Shown piece by piece: positions 32,798 through 41,419 of a stretch of DNA of 64,000 bases. How positions within the stretch are numbered: the stretch's first letter is position 1; every line of letters begins with the position of its first letter. The DNA comes from Paenibacillus guangzhouensis (GTDB taxonomy: Bacteria > Bacillota > Bacilli > Paenibacillales > Paenibacillaceae). The notes below the pieces were generated by a model. The model searched no databases. It worked only from the letters and a program-made list of their open reading frames with translations, and was not told the origin of the DNA. Position numbers and translations under genes: made by a program. The DNA lies in the NCBI RefSeq assembly GCF_009363075.1, contig NZ_CP045293.1, positions 2,480,001 through 2,544,000 on the forward strand, written 5' to 3'.

Positions 32798-34039
32798 TTA
32801 AGATGTTACAATAACCCAGTTGCCTTGCCGGAATAACGGTTCCACTGTTCCGTCTTGCCGCTCGCCATCGATATCAAGTTGTGCGGAACCGATCATAAAA
32901 TCAACATGGGTCATACTCGTATTTGCACCCCGTGCTTCGAGTTCTTCTTTGGATAGCTTTGTCCCATTCTGAACATTGAAAGGATATGCACTGCCAATCG
33001 CCAGATGACACGAAGCATTCTCGTCCAATCCTGTATCGTAGAAAATACGGTTCAAATTCGAGATCGGAGAATCTTGCGGTACCAGTGCAACTTCACCTAA
33101 ATATTTCGCACCTTCATCCGTCTCAAGCAATTCTTTCAAAGATTCATAACCAACGTTGGCTGTAAAATCAACCACTTGTCCATCTCGGAAGGTAAGCGTG
33201 AACCCATCAATGAGTCCACCGTTATAATTGAGTGGCATCGTACTGGTTACATAACCGTTCGTACCGGAGCGGTGGGGCATGGTAAATACTTCCTCCGTCG
33301 GCATATTGGCAACAAAATAAACCCCGTCCTGATTCCATCCACCGCCGCCAATCCATACATGTTCTTGAGCGAGCGCTACCGTTAGATCTGTTCCTGGCCC
33401 TTTGTAATGCAATTTCTTATAGCGTTTCTCATTCAATATCCCCGACAAGTGCTGCAGGGATTGAATATGCTCCTTCCAGGATGCAACCGGATCTTCATGA
33501 TCAATTCGATTGATCTTGAAGAGAACATCCCATAAGGCTTGAACCCGCTCAGCATCTGCAAGCTCGGCGAACACTTTATTAGCCCAAGCGCGTGTCGGAA
33601 CATTGGCGAGGCACCAGCTTATTTTATTCGACCGAATATAGCTGCGGAACTTCTGTCTTGCGACCGATGCAGCCTTCGCAGCAGCCGAGATTTTGCCGGC
33701 GTCAATCCCATTCATTAGATCTGGATCGTCTGCCAACAGGCTTAGCAGTGCGCCTCCTGATTCGCATAGCTGCTCCATCGTCGACGCAGTCCACTGTGGG
33801 TAGTATGTAAACGAATCGTCTGGTGCTGACTCGAATCGAATTCTGGATATCGTCTCATCCACCCAGACAACCTGTACGAATTTCGCGCCTGCCTCATAAG
33901 CTTTTCGAACGACAATACGCGTAAATTCCGGGACTTCAATAGGAGATTCCAAGTACAATACTTGACCTGGCTGCAACTTCACGCCTACTTTGATCAGCAG
34001 ATCTGCGTATTTGTTTAACTGCTGTTCATAATTATCCAA
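32798..34039 (-). CDS. ampS: M29-family metallo-aminopeptidase (AmpS/PepS-like)
   Basis: 413 residues, close to Bacillus AmpS. The N-terminus (DNYEQQLNKYADLLIKVGVKLQPGQVL) and the C-terminal metal-binding half (GYESLKELLETDEGAKYLGE, DENASCHLAIGSAYPFNVQ, MTHVDFMIGS) carry the family's Glu and His ligands. It releases N-terminal residues from peptides in the cytoplasm using two metal ions. I choose a TTG start at 34039 with GAGGGG nine bases upstream; upstream ATGs lack a site and would add residues not found in the family. Confidence 0.88.
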   Translation of the reverse strand: MDNYEQQLNKYADLLIKVGVKLQPGQVLYLESPIEVPEFTRIVVRKAYEAGAKFVQVVWVDETISRIRFESAPDDSFTYYPQWTASTMEQLCESGGALLSLLADDPDLMNGIDAGKISAAAKAASVARQKFRSYIRSNKISWCLANVPTRAWANKVFAELADAERVQALWDVLFKINRIDHEDPVASWKEHIQSLQHLSGILNEKRYKKLHYKGPGTDLTVALAQEHVWIGGGGWNQDGVYFVANMPTEEVFTMPHRSGTNGYVTSTMPLNYNGGLIDGFTLTFRDGQVVDFTANVGYESLKELLETDEGAKYLGEVALVPQDSPISNLNRIFYDTGLDENASCHLAIGSAYPFNVQNGTKLSKEELEARGANTSMTHVDFMIGSAQLDIDGERQDGTVEPLFRQGNWVIVTS

Positions 34040-34103
34040 TGGTTGATTCCCCCTCGACATCTTTCTCAACTCGCATTATATCAATGCATTAAGAATTCTG
34101 TCA

Positions 34104-35318
34104 TTAAAAATAATCTGCGAACCAAGGCTGCGCATCAGGGATGATCTGCTCCAATTGGTCGATCCATTGCAGTGAGGCTTGTATTCGATCAATACTATGA
34201 AGATAGGCGGCGCTGCGATAACTGAACATCATTGTTGTAAATGTCTGGATATCCATCTCCACATCCACGATCAGATCTTCATTACGTTCGATCGAACTCA
34301 CCTGACCAGCTTCGATACGAATGCGGAAGGTCCCTTGATTCCAGTCAGCCATCGGATCTAGTATACGGAGAACAAGCTCACAATCAGCCGATTTATGAAA
34401 AGCATACTTCATCAGGAACTGCTCGACATCAACGATGCGGGCCATATAATTCGGGCTGATCCGCTGCTCGATCTCTCCATCATGCAGGTAAAATGCAAGC
34501 TGCTCATTCGTATAGATCGTGCCCTTGACATGATATACCATTGAGAAATGCGCGTGAATAAAATTCCACAAGCCTTGGTGAGCTTCGTTATCAAGATAAA
34601 CCATCTCCCGCACATGGAACATCTCTTCTTCCACTTTATAACAGAGATATCCTGAGGGCAGCTTCTCCTCATTGTAATAGATCGCAACGGACAGTTCATG
34701 CCGCTCCCAGCGGAATCGCTCGTCCCAGGCCAGATGCCCGCGGATCATGGCAGCATGGGTTCTTGCAGAGAACAACTCATAGACCCGTTCTTTATCCGGA
34801 TGTTCCCAGTCTACTCTTGCGGTTCGACCGGGTACATCAAAGAGCTTCGGGAGCTGCGTGTCGCGTATTTTATATTTGACGAGATCCGAGATAATCTCCC
34901 AGCCTTGCTTCCGATAGAACGGAATAGAGTATGGATAAAGATAGGACACGCACTGTCCTCTCTCCTTCATACGTCGCAGCGCCTCTCGCATGAGCGCATG
35001 GATTAACCCATGACCTGCGTACTCGGGATACGTTCCTACCCCGGTAATGCCCCCCATGGCATAGATCACCCCATGAATATTCACATGGAACGGGTAAACC
35101 ATCAATTGGGAGACAAGCTTATCATGATCGAACCATCCAATCACATCACATAAGCTAAGCAGCGGTCTCTTCTGTTCTTTCAAGAATTCGCTCCCGATTT
35201 CCTCGATATCATGATTCGTTATTTGAAAGACATAATTCAGCAAATCATAGAATTGCTCCATCTCGGATACATCCACTTGACGCATCACCAATTGATCTTG
35301 TAGGTCGGATTTCTTCAT
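34104..35318 (-). CDS. Eis-like GNAT acetyltransferase with SCP2-type C-terminus
   Basis: 404 residues. The N-terminal GNAT domain has GGITGVGTYPEYAGHGLIHALMREAL with the acetyl-CoA loop and SYLYPYSIPFYRKQGWE. A second degenerate GNAT-like region and a C-terminal sterol-carrier-like domain (ADCELVLRILDPMADWNQGTFRIRIE) follow; this is the three-part layout of Eis family proteins, which acetylate amines such as aminoglycosides or peptides. The ATG at 35318 has AAAGGGG eight bases upstream. It is 64 bases upstream of the aminopeptidase gene and likely co-transcribed with it. Confidence 0.85.
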   Translation of the reverse strand: MKKSDLQDQLVMRQVDVSEMEQFYDLLNYVFQITNHDIEEIGSEFLKEQKRPLLSLCDVIGWFDHDKLVSQLMVYPFHVNIHGVIYAMGGITGVGTYPEYAGHGLIHALMREALRRMKERGQCVSYLYPYSIPFYRKQGWEIISDLVKYKIRDTQLPKLFDVPGRTARVDWEHPDKERVYELFSARTHAAMIRGHLAWDERFRWERHELSVAIYYNEEKLPSGYLCYKVEEEMFHVREMVYLDNEAHQGLWNFIHAHFSMVYHVKGTIYTNEQLAFYLHDGEIEQRISPNYMARIVDVEQFLMKYAFHKSADCELVLRILDPMADWNQGTFRIRIEAGQVSSIERNEDLIVDVEMDIQTFTTMMFSYRSAAYLHSIDRIQASLQWIDQLEQIIPDAQPWFADYF

Positions 35319-35369
35319 GGCTAGCCCCTTTAACCATAGCATGGATACATTTATTTCCTACCTAGAGGT

Positions 35370-35578
35370 TGTTCAAAAAGTCTTCATTTGATCACGAAGT
35401 CATTCAAGAAGCATTATCAACATCGAATCTTGCGATCACCATCGAACTCCGGTACTCATTTAGGTTTCGCCTAAACTCCGTTCCTCTACAAGTTTTTCGA
35501 AGAAAAACTCGCTACGGAAGCATACGCTCTTCAGGTTCTCGCAACCTTCTCGGTGCTGAAATGCCGAATTTTTGAACA
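35370..35578. repeat. 209-bp non-coding element with terminal inverted repeats
   Basis: TGTTCAAAAA (35370-35379) and TTTTTGAACA (35569-35578) are perfect inverted ends. Inside are two hairpins: TTTAGG-TTTCG-CCTAAA and AGTTTTTC-GAA-GAAAAACT. There is no coding frame of note. The layout is like a miniature inverted-repeat element; similar TTGTTCAAAAAGTC-bounded sequences are, as I recall, dispersed in Paenibacillus genomes. Confidence 0.6.
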
Positions 35579-35679
35579 CGCACTCCTAGTGTGTCACCGG
35601 GGATCGCTTTTATGCTTAGGACTGCCTCCAAGACGCAAGAAAAAGCCGGGCGAATGGATCGCTCCGGCAATATTGTTGT

Positions 35680-37197
35680 TTATGGATAGAATGTGCTTGC
35701 TGGTGTAGTGGAAGGACACCAACGTGCAATTTTGAGGAAATGTATCAATGCGCGCTCCGCCTTCTCTGTTCCGATATAATATAGTGCCTCTGCGGCATGG
35801 GCTCTTACATATCGGTTCTCATCGTCCAACGCTGCAATGAGCGAAGGTACTGCCCCTTCGGCCGATTTGCCTAATTTGGCAAGGGATAGTCCTGTCATGA
35901 ATCGGACTTGCGTATCGGCATCTTGGAGACAACGTGAGAGCGCATCAACGATAAGTTGTTGCGGTTGACCGATATTCCCGAGCGCTTCAACAACACTGAT
36001 ACGCACATCCGGTGCGGCATGTTGTAGCAATCCGATTAATAAAGGCACCGCATCGGATGCAAGCGTACGCAATTCACCCAGTGCAAATACCGCACGTGTT
36101 ACGGTCTCTTCCCGATCGTTATCCAGCGCCTCCATCAATCCTTCAATCGCACCTGCACCTGCCACGGAAAGACCATATGCGGACGATAACGATACAATGC
36201 GATCTTCATGTCGTAATCCTTCAAGAAGCGCCTGAATGCCTTGGTCGCCATATCGTGCCAACGCATAGGCTGCATTGAGTGCTACGGGTTCATACGAATC
36301 ACTTAATGCCTTCGCCAGCGCAGTCACCGCTTCAGATGCCATGTTGGTAGTTCGTAAGAGTCCGAGCTGATCGGCTGCTGCAACCCGTTCCTCGTTCGAA
36401 CCTCCATTCAATTGTGAGATCAAGCTGGATGCGTCTCCGGCCTGAATCGAGGCTGCCGAAGCACTGCTTCCAACCTCACCGCGCAGCCAGTTCCAAGTTT
36501 CCTGCCAGATACATGCATGCGGATGAATCGGTGCGGAGAATGAAGCAGGTGTAACCCATTCTGGCTGCTGATGATCCCAACTTGGTACAGTCGGAACTTG
36601 TGTACGCATAAATTCGAATTTCAGCATGTAACGCTCTTTGCCGAGGATATTCGCCGTAGAACGGTGCCAGATATCGTAAGCAATCAGGGCAAAGGTACCT
36701 GCGCCTCCGCTCGCCTTCGCTTCTGACTCACACTCATCTTGTTCAAATACTCTCGTAGCGTAATTCTGTGTTCCAGGCATGATACCTGTTGGTCCTAGCT
36801 CTACAGGCGTGTCTTGCGGGAAGTACATGATCATAGCCCACCACGGGTGATGATTGCGAATCCGGCTATAGCCGAAATAACTGTCTTTGTGCCATCCGCC
36901 AGGCTGCGGAGAATTATTGAAATGACCATGATGATGTGCATGAAGCATATAATCTGGACCCAGTACACTCGTCAACGCACCGGTAATGATCGGATGATCG
37001 ATCACTTTCTGCAGCTCGCGTACACGCGGCAAGAGGTTATTGCCAGGGTTTCCTTCTTGAGTGTACACGTAATTTAATTGCTCGAGTAATTGCTGATGGA
37101 ACTCAGACGAAAAATCTGTCTGCAGCAGCAAGAATCCTTCTGTAATAAACTGTCTCATTTGTTCATCAGTCAATAAACGCGGTTCGTTCATGCTCAT
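35680..37197 (-). CDS. Phytanoyl-CoA dioxygenase domain fused to HEAT repeats
   Basis: 505 residues. The first 240 are a PhyH-type Fe(II)/2-oxoglutarate oxygenase: the iron ligands are HKD in GGWHKDSYFGY and the later His in YDIWHRSTANI, with an arginine downstream for 2-oxoglutarate. The rest (from about 265) is at least six HEAT-like helical repeats, for example AVTALAKALSDSYEPVALNAAYALARYG and PLLIGLLQHAAPDVRISVVEALGNIGQ. The oxygenase should hydroxylate a small molecule; the repeats suggest docking to a protein or carrier. GAGGAGG lies seven bases before the ATG. An AraC regulator gene lies just upstream on the same strand. Confidence 0.88.
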   Translation of the reverse strand: MSMNEPRLLTDEQMRQFITEGFLLLQTDFSSEFHQQLLEQLNYVYTQEGNPGNNLLPRVRELQKVIDHPIITGALTSVLGPDYMLHAHHHGHFNNSPQPGGWHKDSYFGYSRIRNHHPWWAMIMYFPQDTPVELGPTGIMPGTQNYATRVFEQDECESEAKASGGAGTFALIAYDIWHRSTANILGKERYMLKFEFMRTQVPTVPSWDHQQPEWVTPASFSAPIHPHACIWQETWNWLRGEVGSSASAASIQAGDASSLISQLNGGSNEERVAAADQLGLLRTTNMASEAVTALAKALSDSYEPVALNAAYALARYGDQGIQALLEGLRHEDRIVSLSSAYGLSVAGAGAIEGLMEALDNDREETVTRAVFALGELRTLASDAVPLLIGLLQHAAPDVRISVVEALGNIGQPQQLIVDALSRCLQDADTQVRFMTGLSLAKLGKSAEGAVPSLIAALDDENRYVRAHAAEALYYIGTEKAERALIHFLKIARWCPSTTPASTFYP

Positions 37198-37338
37198 GGG
37201 TAGACCTCCTCAATTCTCCTGGTAAGGAATGGAATGTTTCTGAAATCTACCCTTATTCTAATCATGAACAACGCATGATAACATGGCTAATGCTCACACG
37301 TATTTGAACAATACTAACCTAAATTTCGTCAAATGAAA

Positions 37339-38175
37339 TTAGAACATTTTACGATAACCAGAGGGCGGCAGCCCTGTATGTTTCTTGAAGACTCGGGAGA
37401 AGAAGCATAGCTCCATGCCAAGCGCACGCGAGATTTCTGAGACCGAATCGTCCGTTGCTGTAAGCATATACTTGGCTTTCTCCATCTTCATCTGATGGAC
37501 ATACTGGATAGGCGTAACCCCCATCATCTCGTTGAAGTAACGGATAAAATAGTTCGGATGGAAGTGCACCACATCGGCCATCTCTTGCACGGTAATGTTC
37601 TGATCCAAATGTTGATCGATATACTTCAGCACAGTTTGAATCTTGTGCATTCGGTGGTTCGCGTCATAATGCAGTTGATGCTCGTATTGCCCTTGCAGCG
37701 AACCTTCGAGGAACACGCTTACAATCTCCAGCAAGACGGAGCGCTGCATAATGATCGCAGTGAAATCCTTGCTCTCCTGATAATGAATCAGCCGCTGGAA
37801 CAGGTCTGTCAGATGCGCGTGATCCGAGACATCAATATAATGCGGAAGCTTCAGCAGCTTGAACAAATCCAGATCGCCAATCTGAGCGGTAAAATGGCAC
37901 CAGTATTTACTGAACGTATTCTCGTTCACGACGCTATACGATTGCCTAACCCCAGCAGGCATGACAAATAATTGGCCTGGCTTCGGACGATATGTCGTAC
38001 CGTCGATGGTTAATTGACCTTCCCCTTCGAGAATATAATAGAAACGGTTAAAGTCAGGGACATAATTGATCGATCTCCAGCTGCGGTCTACCTTTGTGTG
38101 GGCAGCGACGGACAGATGTACCTGTACATTGGCAATCACATTGCGGAGCCTTGATAGCTGTTTGGTTGATTTCAC
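37339..38175 (-). CDS. AraC-family transcriptional regulator
   Basis: 278 residues. The N-terminal cupin sensor has NRFYYILEGEGQLTIDGTTYRPKPGQLFVMPAGV; the C-terminal double helix-turn-helix has NITVQEMADVVHFHPNYFIRYFNEMMGVTPIQYVHQMKMEKAKYML and SVSEISRALGMELCFFSRVFKKHTGLPPSGYR. It is probably a sugar- or metabolite-responsive activator. I choose the GTG at 38175, which overlaps the stop of the GNAT gene (GTGA) and has GGGAG eight bases upstream, over the longer frame to 38262. Confidence 0.88.
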   Translation of the reverse strand: MKSTKQLSRLRNVIANVQVHLSVAAHTKVDRSWRSINYVPDFNRFYYILEGEGQLTIDGTTYRPKPGQLFVMPAGVRQSYSVVNENTFSKYWCHFTAQIGDLDLFKLLKLPHYIDVSDHAHLTDLFQRLIHYQESKDFTAIIMQRSVLLEIVSVFLEGSLQGQYEHQLHYDANHRMHKIQTVLKYIDQHLDQNITVQEMADVVHFHPNYFIRYFNEMMGVTPIQYVHQMKMEKAKYMLTATDDSVSEISRALGMELCFFSRVFKKHTGLPPSGYRKMF

Positions 38176-38984
38176 GATTCTCGCTCCCAAGTTGCCCGAA
38201 CATATCCGATCCGCATGCCTGCGCGTTCCATATTTCGATGACTGCTCGATAGAAATGCGCATTGACTAACAACGAGCCGGCACTGCTTGCGGTATGCTTC
38301 TTGAATCCGGTGTATGATCAGCCTGTATTGAAGGCCCCGATTGCGATATTCAGGCAACGTAGCTCCGAACGTCAATGAAGCGATATCATTCTGCACATAC
38401 ATGACACCAACGGCTGCAGGCACATCCTCTACGGTTGCAAGGTAGAATTTCCATCCCGCGCGATCATGTAAGATTCGGTTGTTCATAGCCACATAAGGCA
38501 CGCCTTCCATCTCTAATCCCGTTGCTAGACAATGAATCGTTGCATACACATCGAACTCATCGCCATGCAGCTCACGAATGACGATCGAGCTTTGTTCATC
38601 AGATGGATCCACCCTTGGTTCCATATAGAGTGAAGTATGAAAGCCCGATTGATAGAACCCTTCCTGCGATAACTTCGCCATGAAGCTCGCATCGACTTGG
38701 GAAGGAATAAGCTCAAGCCGAGGTTTCCTCCCTCGCTCGCGATAGAAGGCTAACATCGATTCGAGATGTTCAAGATCTTCATTGCTTAGTCCCTTCACCG
38801 TATTGAACATCGGCCACGGCATCGACTTACTATAGAAACAAGTCGCATGACCCATATGTAAGATCTCGACACCCTCTGGATTGCCATCACGCAATTGAAT
38901 GGATCGCATCCGATCCACCATGTAATCGATCTCAGATTGTTCAATATCTTCTATCAATGATTTGGTTGGCAAATAGCGGCTCAT
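38172..38984 (-). CDS. GNAT family N-acetyltransferase (two-domain length)
   Basis: 270 residues. The acetyl-CoA motif is in SLTFGATLPEYRNRGLQYRLIIHRIQEA in the C-terminal half, followed by FLSSSHRNMERAGMRIGYVRA. The N-terminal half (CFYSKSMPWPMFNTVKGL) is typical of the longer GNATs in Bacillales whose substrates are unknown. It is translationally coupled to the AraC regulator by a four-base overlap. Confidence 0.83.
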   Translation of the reverse strand: MSRYLPTKSLIEDIEQSEIDYMVDRMRSIQLRDGNPEGVEILHMGHATCFYSKSMPWPMFNTVKGLSNEDLEHLESMLAFYRERGRKPRLELIPSQVDASFMAKLSQEGFYQSGFHTSLYMEPRVDPSDEQSSIVIRELHGDEFDVYATIHCLATGLEMEGVPYVAMNNRILHDRAGWKFYLATVEDVPAAVGVMYVQNDIASLTFGATLPEYRNRGLQYRLIIHRIQEAYRKQCRLVVSQCAFLSSSHRNMERAGMRIGYVRATWERES

Positions 38985-39027
38985 CTACGCCTATCCCTCT
39001 CTTCTTGGCACATGATCGTTTGCTAAG

Positions 39028-39055
39028 AAAGCAGCAGCCATAAATGACTACTGCC
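39028..39055 (-). terminator. Possible terminator of the MATE gene
   Basis: On the minus strand GCAGTAGTCA and TGGCTGCTGC pair with two G-U pairs around a TTTA loop and are followed by TTTCTT, just past the stop codon. Confidence 0.55.
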
Positions 39056-39064
39056 TATATCTAC

Positions 39065-40432
39065 TTAATCTTCAATTGATATATTCTTGACTCGTACTCT
39101 ACGCTCAATAATACGAAGACGCGAGAATAGTGCTATGGCTCCTACAGCAAGCCCCGTGATCAACCCCACCCAGTAACCATAGGCTTCGAGTGAAGTCAGC
39201 TTCGCAAGCGCCGTCCCGACTGGCAGGCCGATCACCCAATATGATACAAGAGCGATCACGAAGACGCTATTCACATCTTTGTACCCACGCAGCGCACCTT
39301 GAATCGGTGCTGCGATCGCATCCGATAACTGGAAGAACAACGCATAGACCAGGAAAGACTCTGTCATCGCAATGACAACCGGATCATGTGAATATAGACC
39401 TGCAATTTTGACGCGGAAAAGAACGAGGAATACCGCACAGATGATGGCAAGGGATACTGCAGAGGTCATCCCAATTCTCGCATACTGCTTCGCATCCTGA
39501 TAGCGTTTCGCACCAACCTCAAATCCGACGAGAATCGTCAAGGACATGGCGATGCTAAGCGGGAGCATATATAGAAGTGAAGCGAAATTAAGCGCGGATT
39601 GATGGGAAGCGATTGTCACAGTATCATAGCCACTCATGAGCAGCGTAACCATGGAGAACACGCCGACCTCTAGGAAAATCGATAGCCCAATCGGCACTCC
39701 AATCCGAAGGATTTCTTTCCACTCTCCGAATCGAATGCGTTCCCAACGACTGAACAGCGCTAATTCTCGCATTGCTGCATTCCGTTTCACAAAGAAGACC
39801 GCCACAATCAAAATGACAATGTACGTGATTGCAGTTGCCACCCCGGAACCAACGCCACCTAGTCGAGGAAATCCAAAATTACCGAAGATGAACAAATAAT
39901 TCAGCAATACGTTAACCGGGAATGACAGCAGCGTGATAAACATCGTTACTCGCGTCATCCCGAGCCCGTCGATCATTGCGCGAATGACTGTATATACGAA
40001 GAGTGGGACGACCCCAATCCCGATTGCCTTTAAGAATGATTTGGCCACACGATCCACTTCAGGTTCCAAGTTCATCATGTTAATTAACGGATCAATCGCA
40101 AGTACACCTAAGATGAGGACGGCAATGCCGATCAGGACCGATAAATAAGCCGCTTGCGTAACACTTGAAGCGATTCTAGAACGATTGCCCGCTCCTATAT
40201 TCTGAGCAACGATCGGTGTTACTGCGAGGAATATCCCCGTTAACCCGGTGTACACCGGCACCCAGTAACTTACAGCAACGGCCACCCCAGCCAAATTCTC
40301 TTTATTGAAATTCCCTGACATGACCGTATCGAAGAAGCTCATACATTGCAGAGCCACCTGCGTCACGAGGATCGGAAGCAGGATAATGACGACCTGCTTC
40401 AACTTCTGATTCATAGTAAACGTCTGTTTCAT
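39065..40432 (-). CDS. MATE-family efflux transporter
   Basis: 455 residues with twelve membrane spans in two related halves; the first opens LLPILVTQVALQCMSFFDTVMSGNFNKENLAGVAVA and the second begins near GVPIGLSIFLEVGVFSMVTLLMSGYD. It is an NorM/DinF-class sodium- or proton-driven exporter of drugs or metabolites. The start is an ATG with AAAGG at a long distance; a start six codons later (MNQKLKQ) is possible. Confidence 0.9.
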   Translation of the reverse strand: MKQTFTMNQKLKQVVIILLPILVTQVALQCMSFFDTVMSGNFNKENLAGVAVAVSYWVPVYTGLTGIFLAVTPIVAQNIGAGNRSRIASSVTQAAYLSVLIGIAVLILGVLAIDPLINMMNLEPEVDRVAKSFLKAIGIGVVPLFVYTVIRAMIDGLGMTRVTMFITLLSFPVNVLLNYLFIFGNFGFPRLGGVGSGVATAITYIVILIVAVFFVKRNAAMRELALFSRWERIRFGEWKEILRIGVPIGLSIFLEVGVFSMVTLLMSGYDTVTIASHQSALNFASLLYMLPLSIAMSLTILVGFEVGAKRYQDAKQYARIGMTSAVSLAIICAVFLVLFRVKIAGLYSHDPVVIAMTESFLVYALFFQLSDAIAAPIQGALRGYKDVNSVFVIALVSYWVIGLPVGTALAKLTSLEAYGYWVGLITGLAVGAIALFSRLRIIERRVRVKNISIED

Positions 40433-40578
40433 GTTGTGTTGTTCAACCTTTCTCTCTTTCTCCTTACCAAGTGTAATTGTTATGTAACTAAAAAGATACT
40501 AGTTCATTGTAAAAAAATCGTGAGTAAATTAGATTCTCAGATGAAATAGGTTCGCCGGTTATTCGTATCAACTACAAC

Positions 40579-40618
40579 AAAAGCGCAGCAGCTGCCTTGT
40601 GCAGCTTCATGCGCTTTT
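40579..40618 (-). terminator. Terminator of the SnoaL-like gene
   Basis: AAAAGCGCAGCAGCTGC pairs with GCAGCTTCATGCGCTTTT (small bulge) around a 5-base loop; a TTTTGTTG tail follows on the minus strand. Confidence 0.78.
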
Positions 40619-40623
40619 GCTTA

Positions 40624-41007
40624 CTACTCCGACGTTAGGGTTCTGACGCTGCTCAGATGCTCGTGCACGATACGCCATGTTCCATCCTGGTGCCTGCGGA
40701 ATACATTTGCTGCTCGCCCCTGACCGGAAGCAAACTCGCCTTTATATTTACCTTCCCAATGATACGTATATAGGCATACCGCTGTATTCGCATCCTCCGC
40801 GATCCAGGATATATCTGACGCGGAATAGACCTCATCCTCAATGATCTGCCATGCTTGCTCGAAGTAAGCCTGAATCTCAACCGGTGTAGTACAGGATCGA
40901 TCCGAGAACCAATATACCGCTTCAGCATCGATGACTTGCGCCACTTGATTAAAATCATGTGTATTGGTCGCGGCAATATATTGCTGCAATGCTGCCTGAT
41001 AGCCCAT
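40624..41007 (-). CDS. SnoaL/NTF2-fold protein
   Basis: 127 residues. The NTF2-like cone fold is seen in ALQQYIAATNTHDFNQVAQVIDAEAVYWFSDRS and in GQGRAANVFRRHQDGTWRIVHEHLSS, as in SgcJ/YybH-like proteins. Some members isomerise or bind small ligands; none of the known catalytic residues allows a precise call. The ATG at 41007 has AAGGA 11 bases upstream and fits family length better than the ATG at 41061. Confidence 0.78.
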   Translation of the reverse strand: MGYQAALQQYIAATNTHDFNQVAQVIDAEAVYWFSDRSCTTPVEIQAYFEQAWQIIEDEVYSASDISWIAEDANTAVCLYTYHWEGKYKGEFASGQGRAANVFRRHQDGTWRIVHEHLSSVRTLTSE

Positions 41008-41062
41008 ACCATGGCACTTCCTTCCCGCTTTTGGTTTCTTTACATCCTTATCATTCATCATG

Positions 41063-41107
41063 GATAAAGCCTGAGGCGCGCAGCAATAGCTTGGCTCAGG
41101 CTTTATC
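41063..41107. terminator. Terminator hairpin between DUF6509 and SnoaL-like genes
   Basis: A perfect 13-bp inverted repeat GATAAAGCCTGAG / CTCAGGCTTTATC with a 19-base loop lies just past the DUF6509 stop. The tail is short. Confidence 0.7.
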
Positions 41108-41125
41108 TATTTGCAATTCATCCAA

Positions 41126-41419
41126 TTAAGCAGTTGCTTCCGCATAGTGCGCTTGACAGAAATCAGCGACTGCAGAGACTTCGTCCTCTTCGAGGTCGAT
41201 ATCCAAATACTTTCCTGTCGTTTTCTCATATAACTCATATTTCACAATGCCTGTCCGGCTCTCTTCGACAACATAGATAACGCGTACGTAAAGCCCATTC
41301 TCAGACCACAACTCATCATCTTCCGGCACCTCAATGTCTAATTTAAACTCATATCGTGTGCCGGATAGAATACCGAACGGGTCTTTAATCAATTCGACTT
41401 CAAATGCGGTAATATTCAT
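41126..41419 (-). CDS. DUF6509 family small protein
   Basis: 97 acidic residues starting MNITAFEVELIKDPFGILSGTRYEF and continuing LDIEVPEDDELWSENGLYVRVIY. I recognise this as the small Bacillales family now called DUF6509, sometimes mis-annotated as pullulanase; its function is unknown. Its ATG overlaps the helicase stop codon by one base (TAATG), so it is translated with the helicase and may serve it. Confidence 0.75.
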   Translation of the reverse strand: MNITAFEVELIKDPFGILSGTRYEFKLDIEVPEDDELWSENGLYVRVIYVVEESRTGIVKYELYEKTTGKYLDIDLEEDEVSAVADFCQAHYAEATA

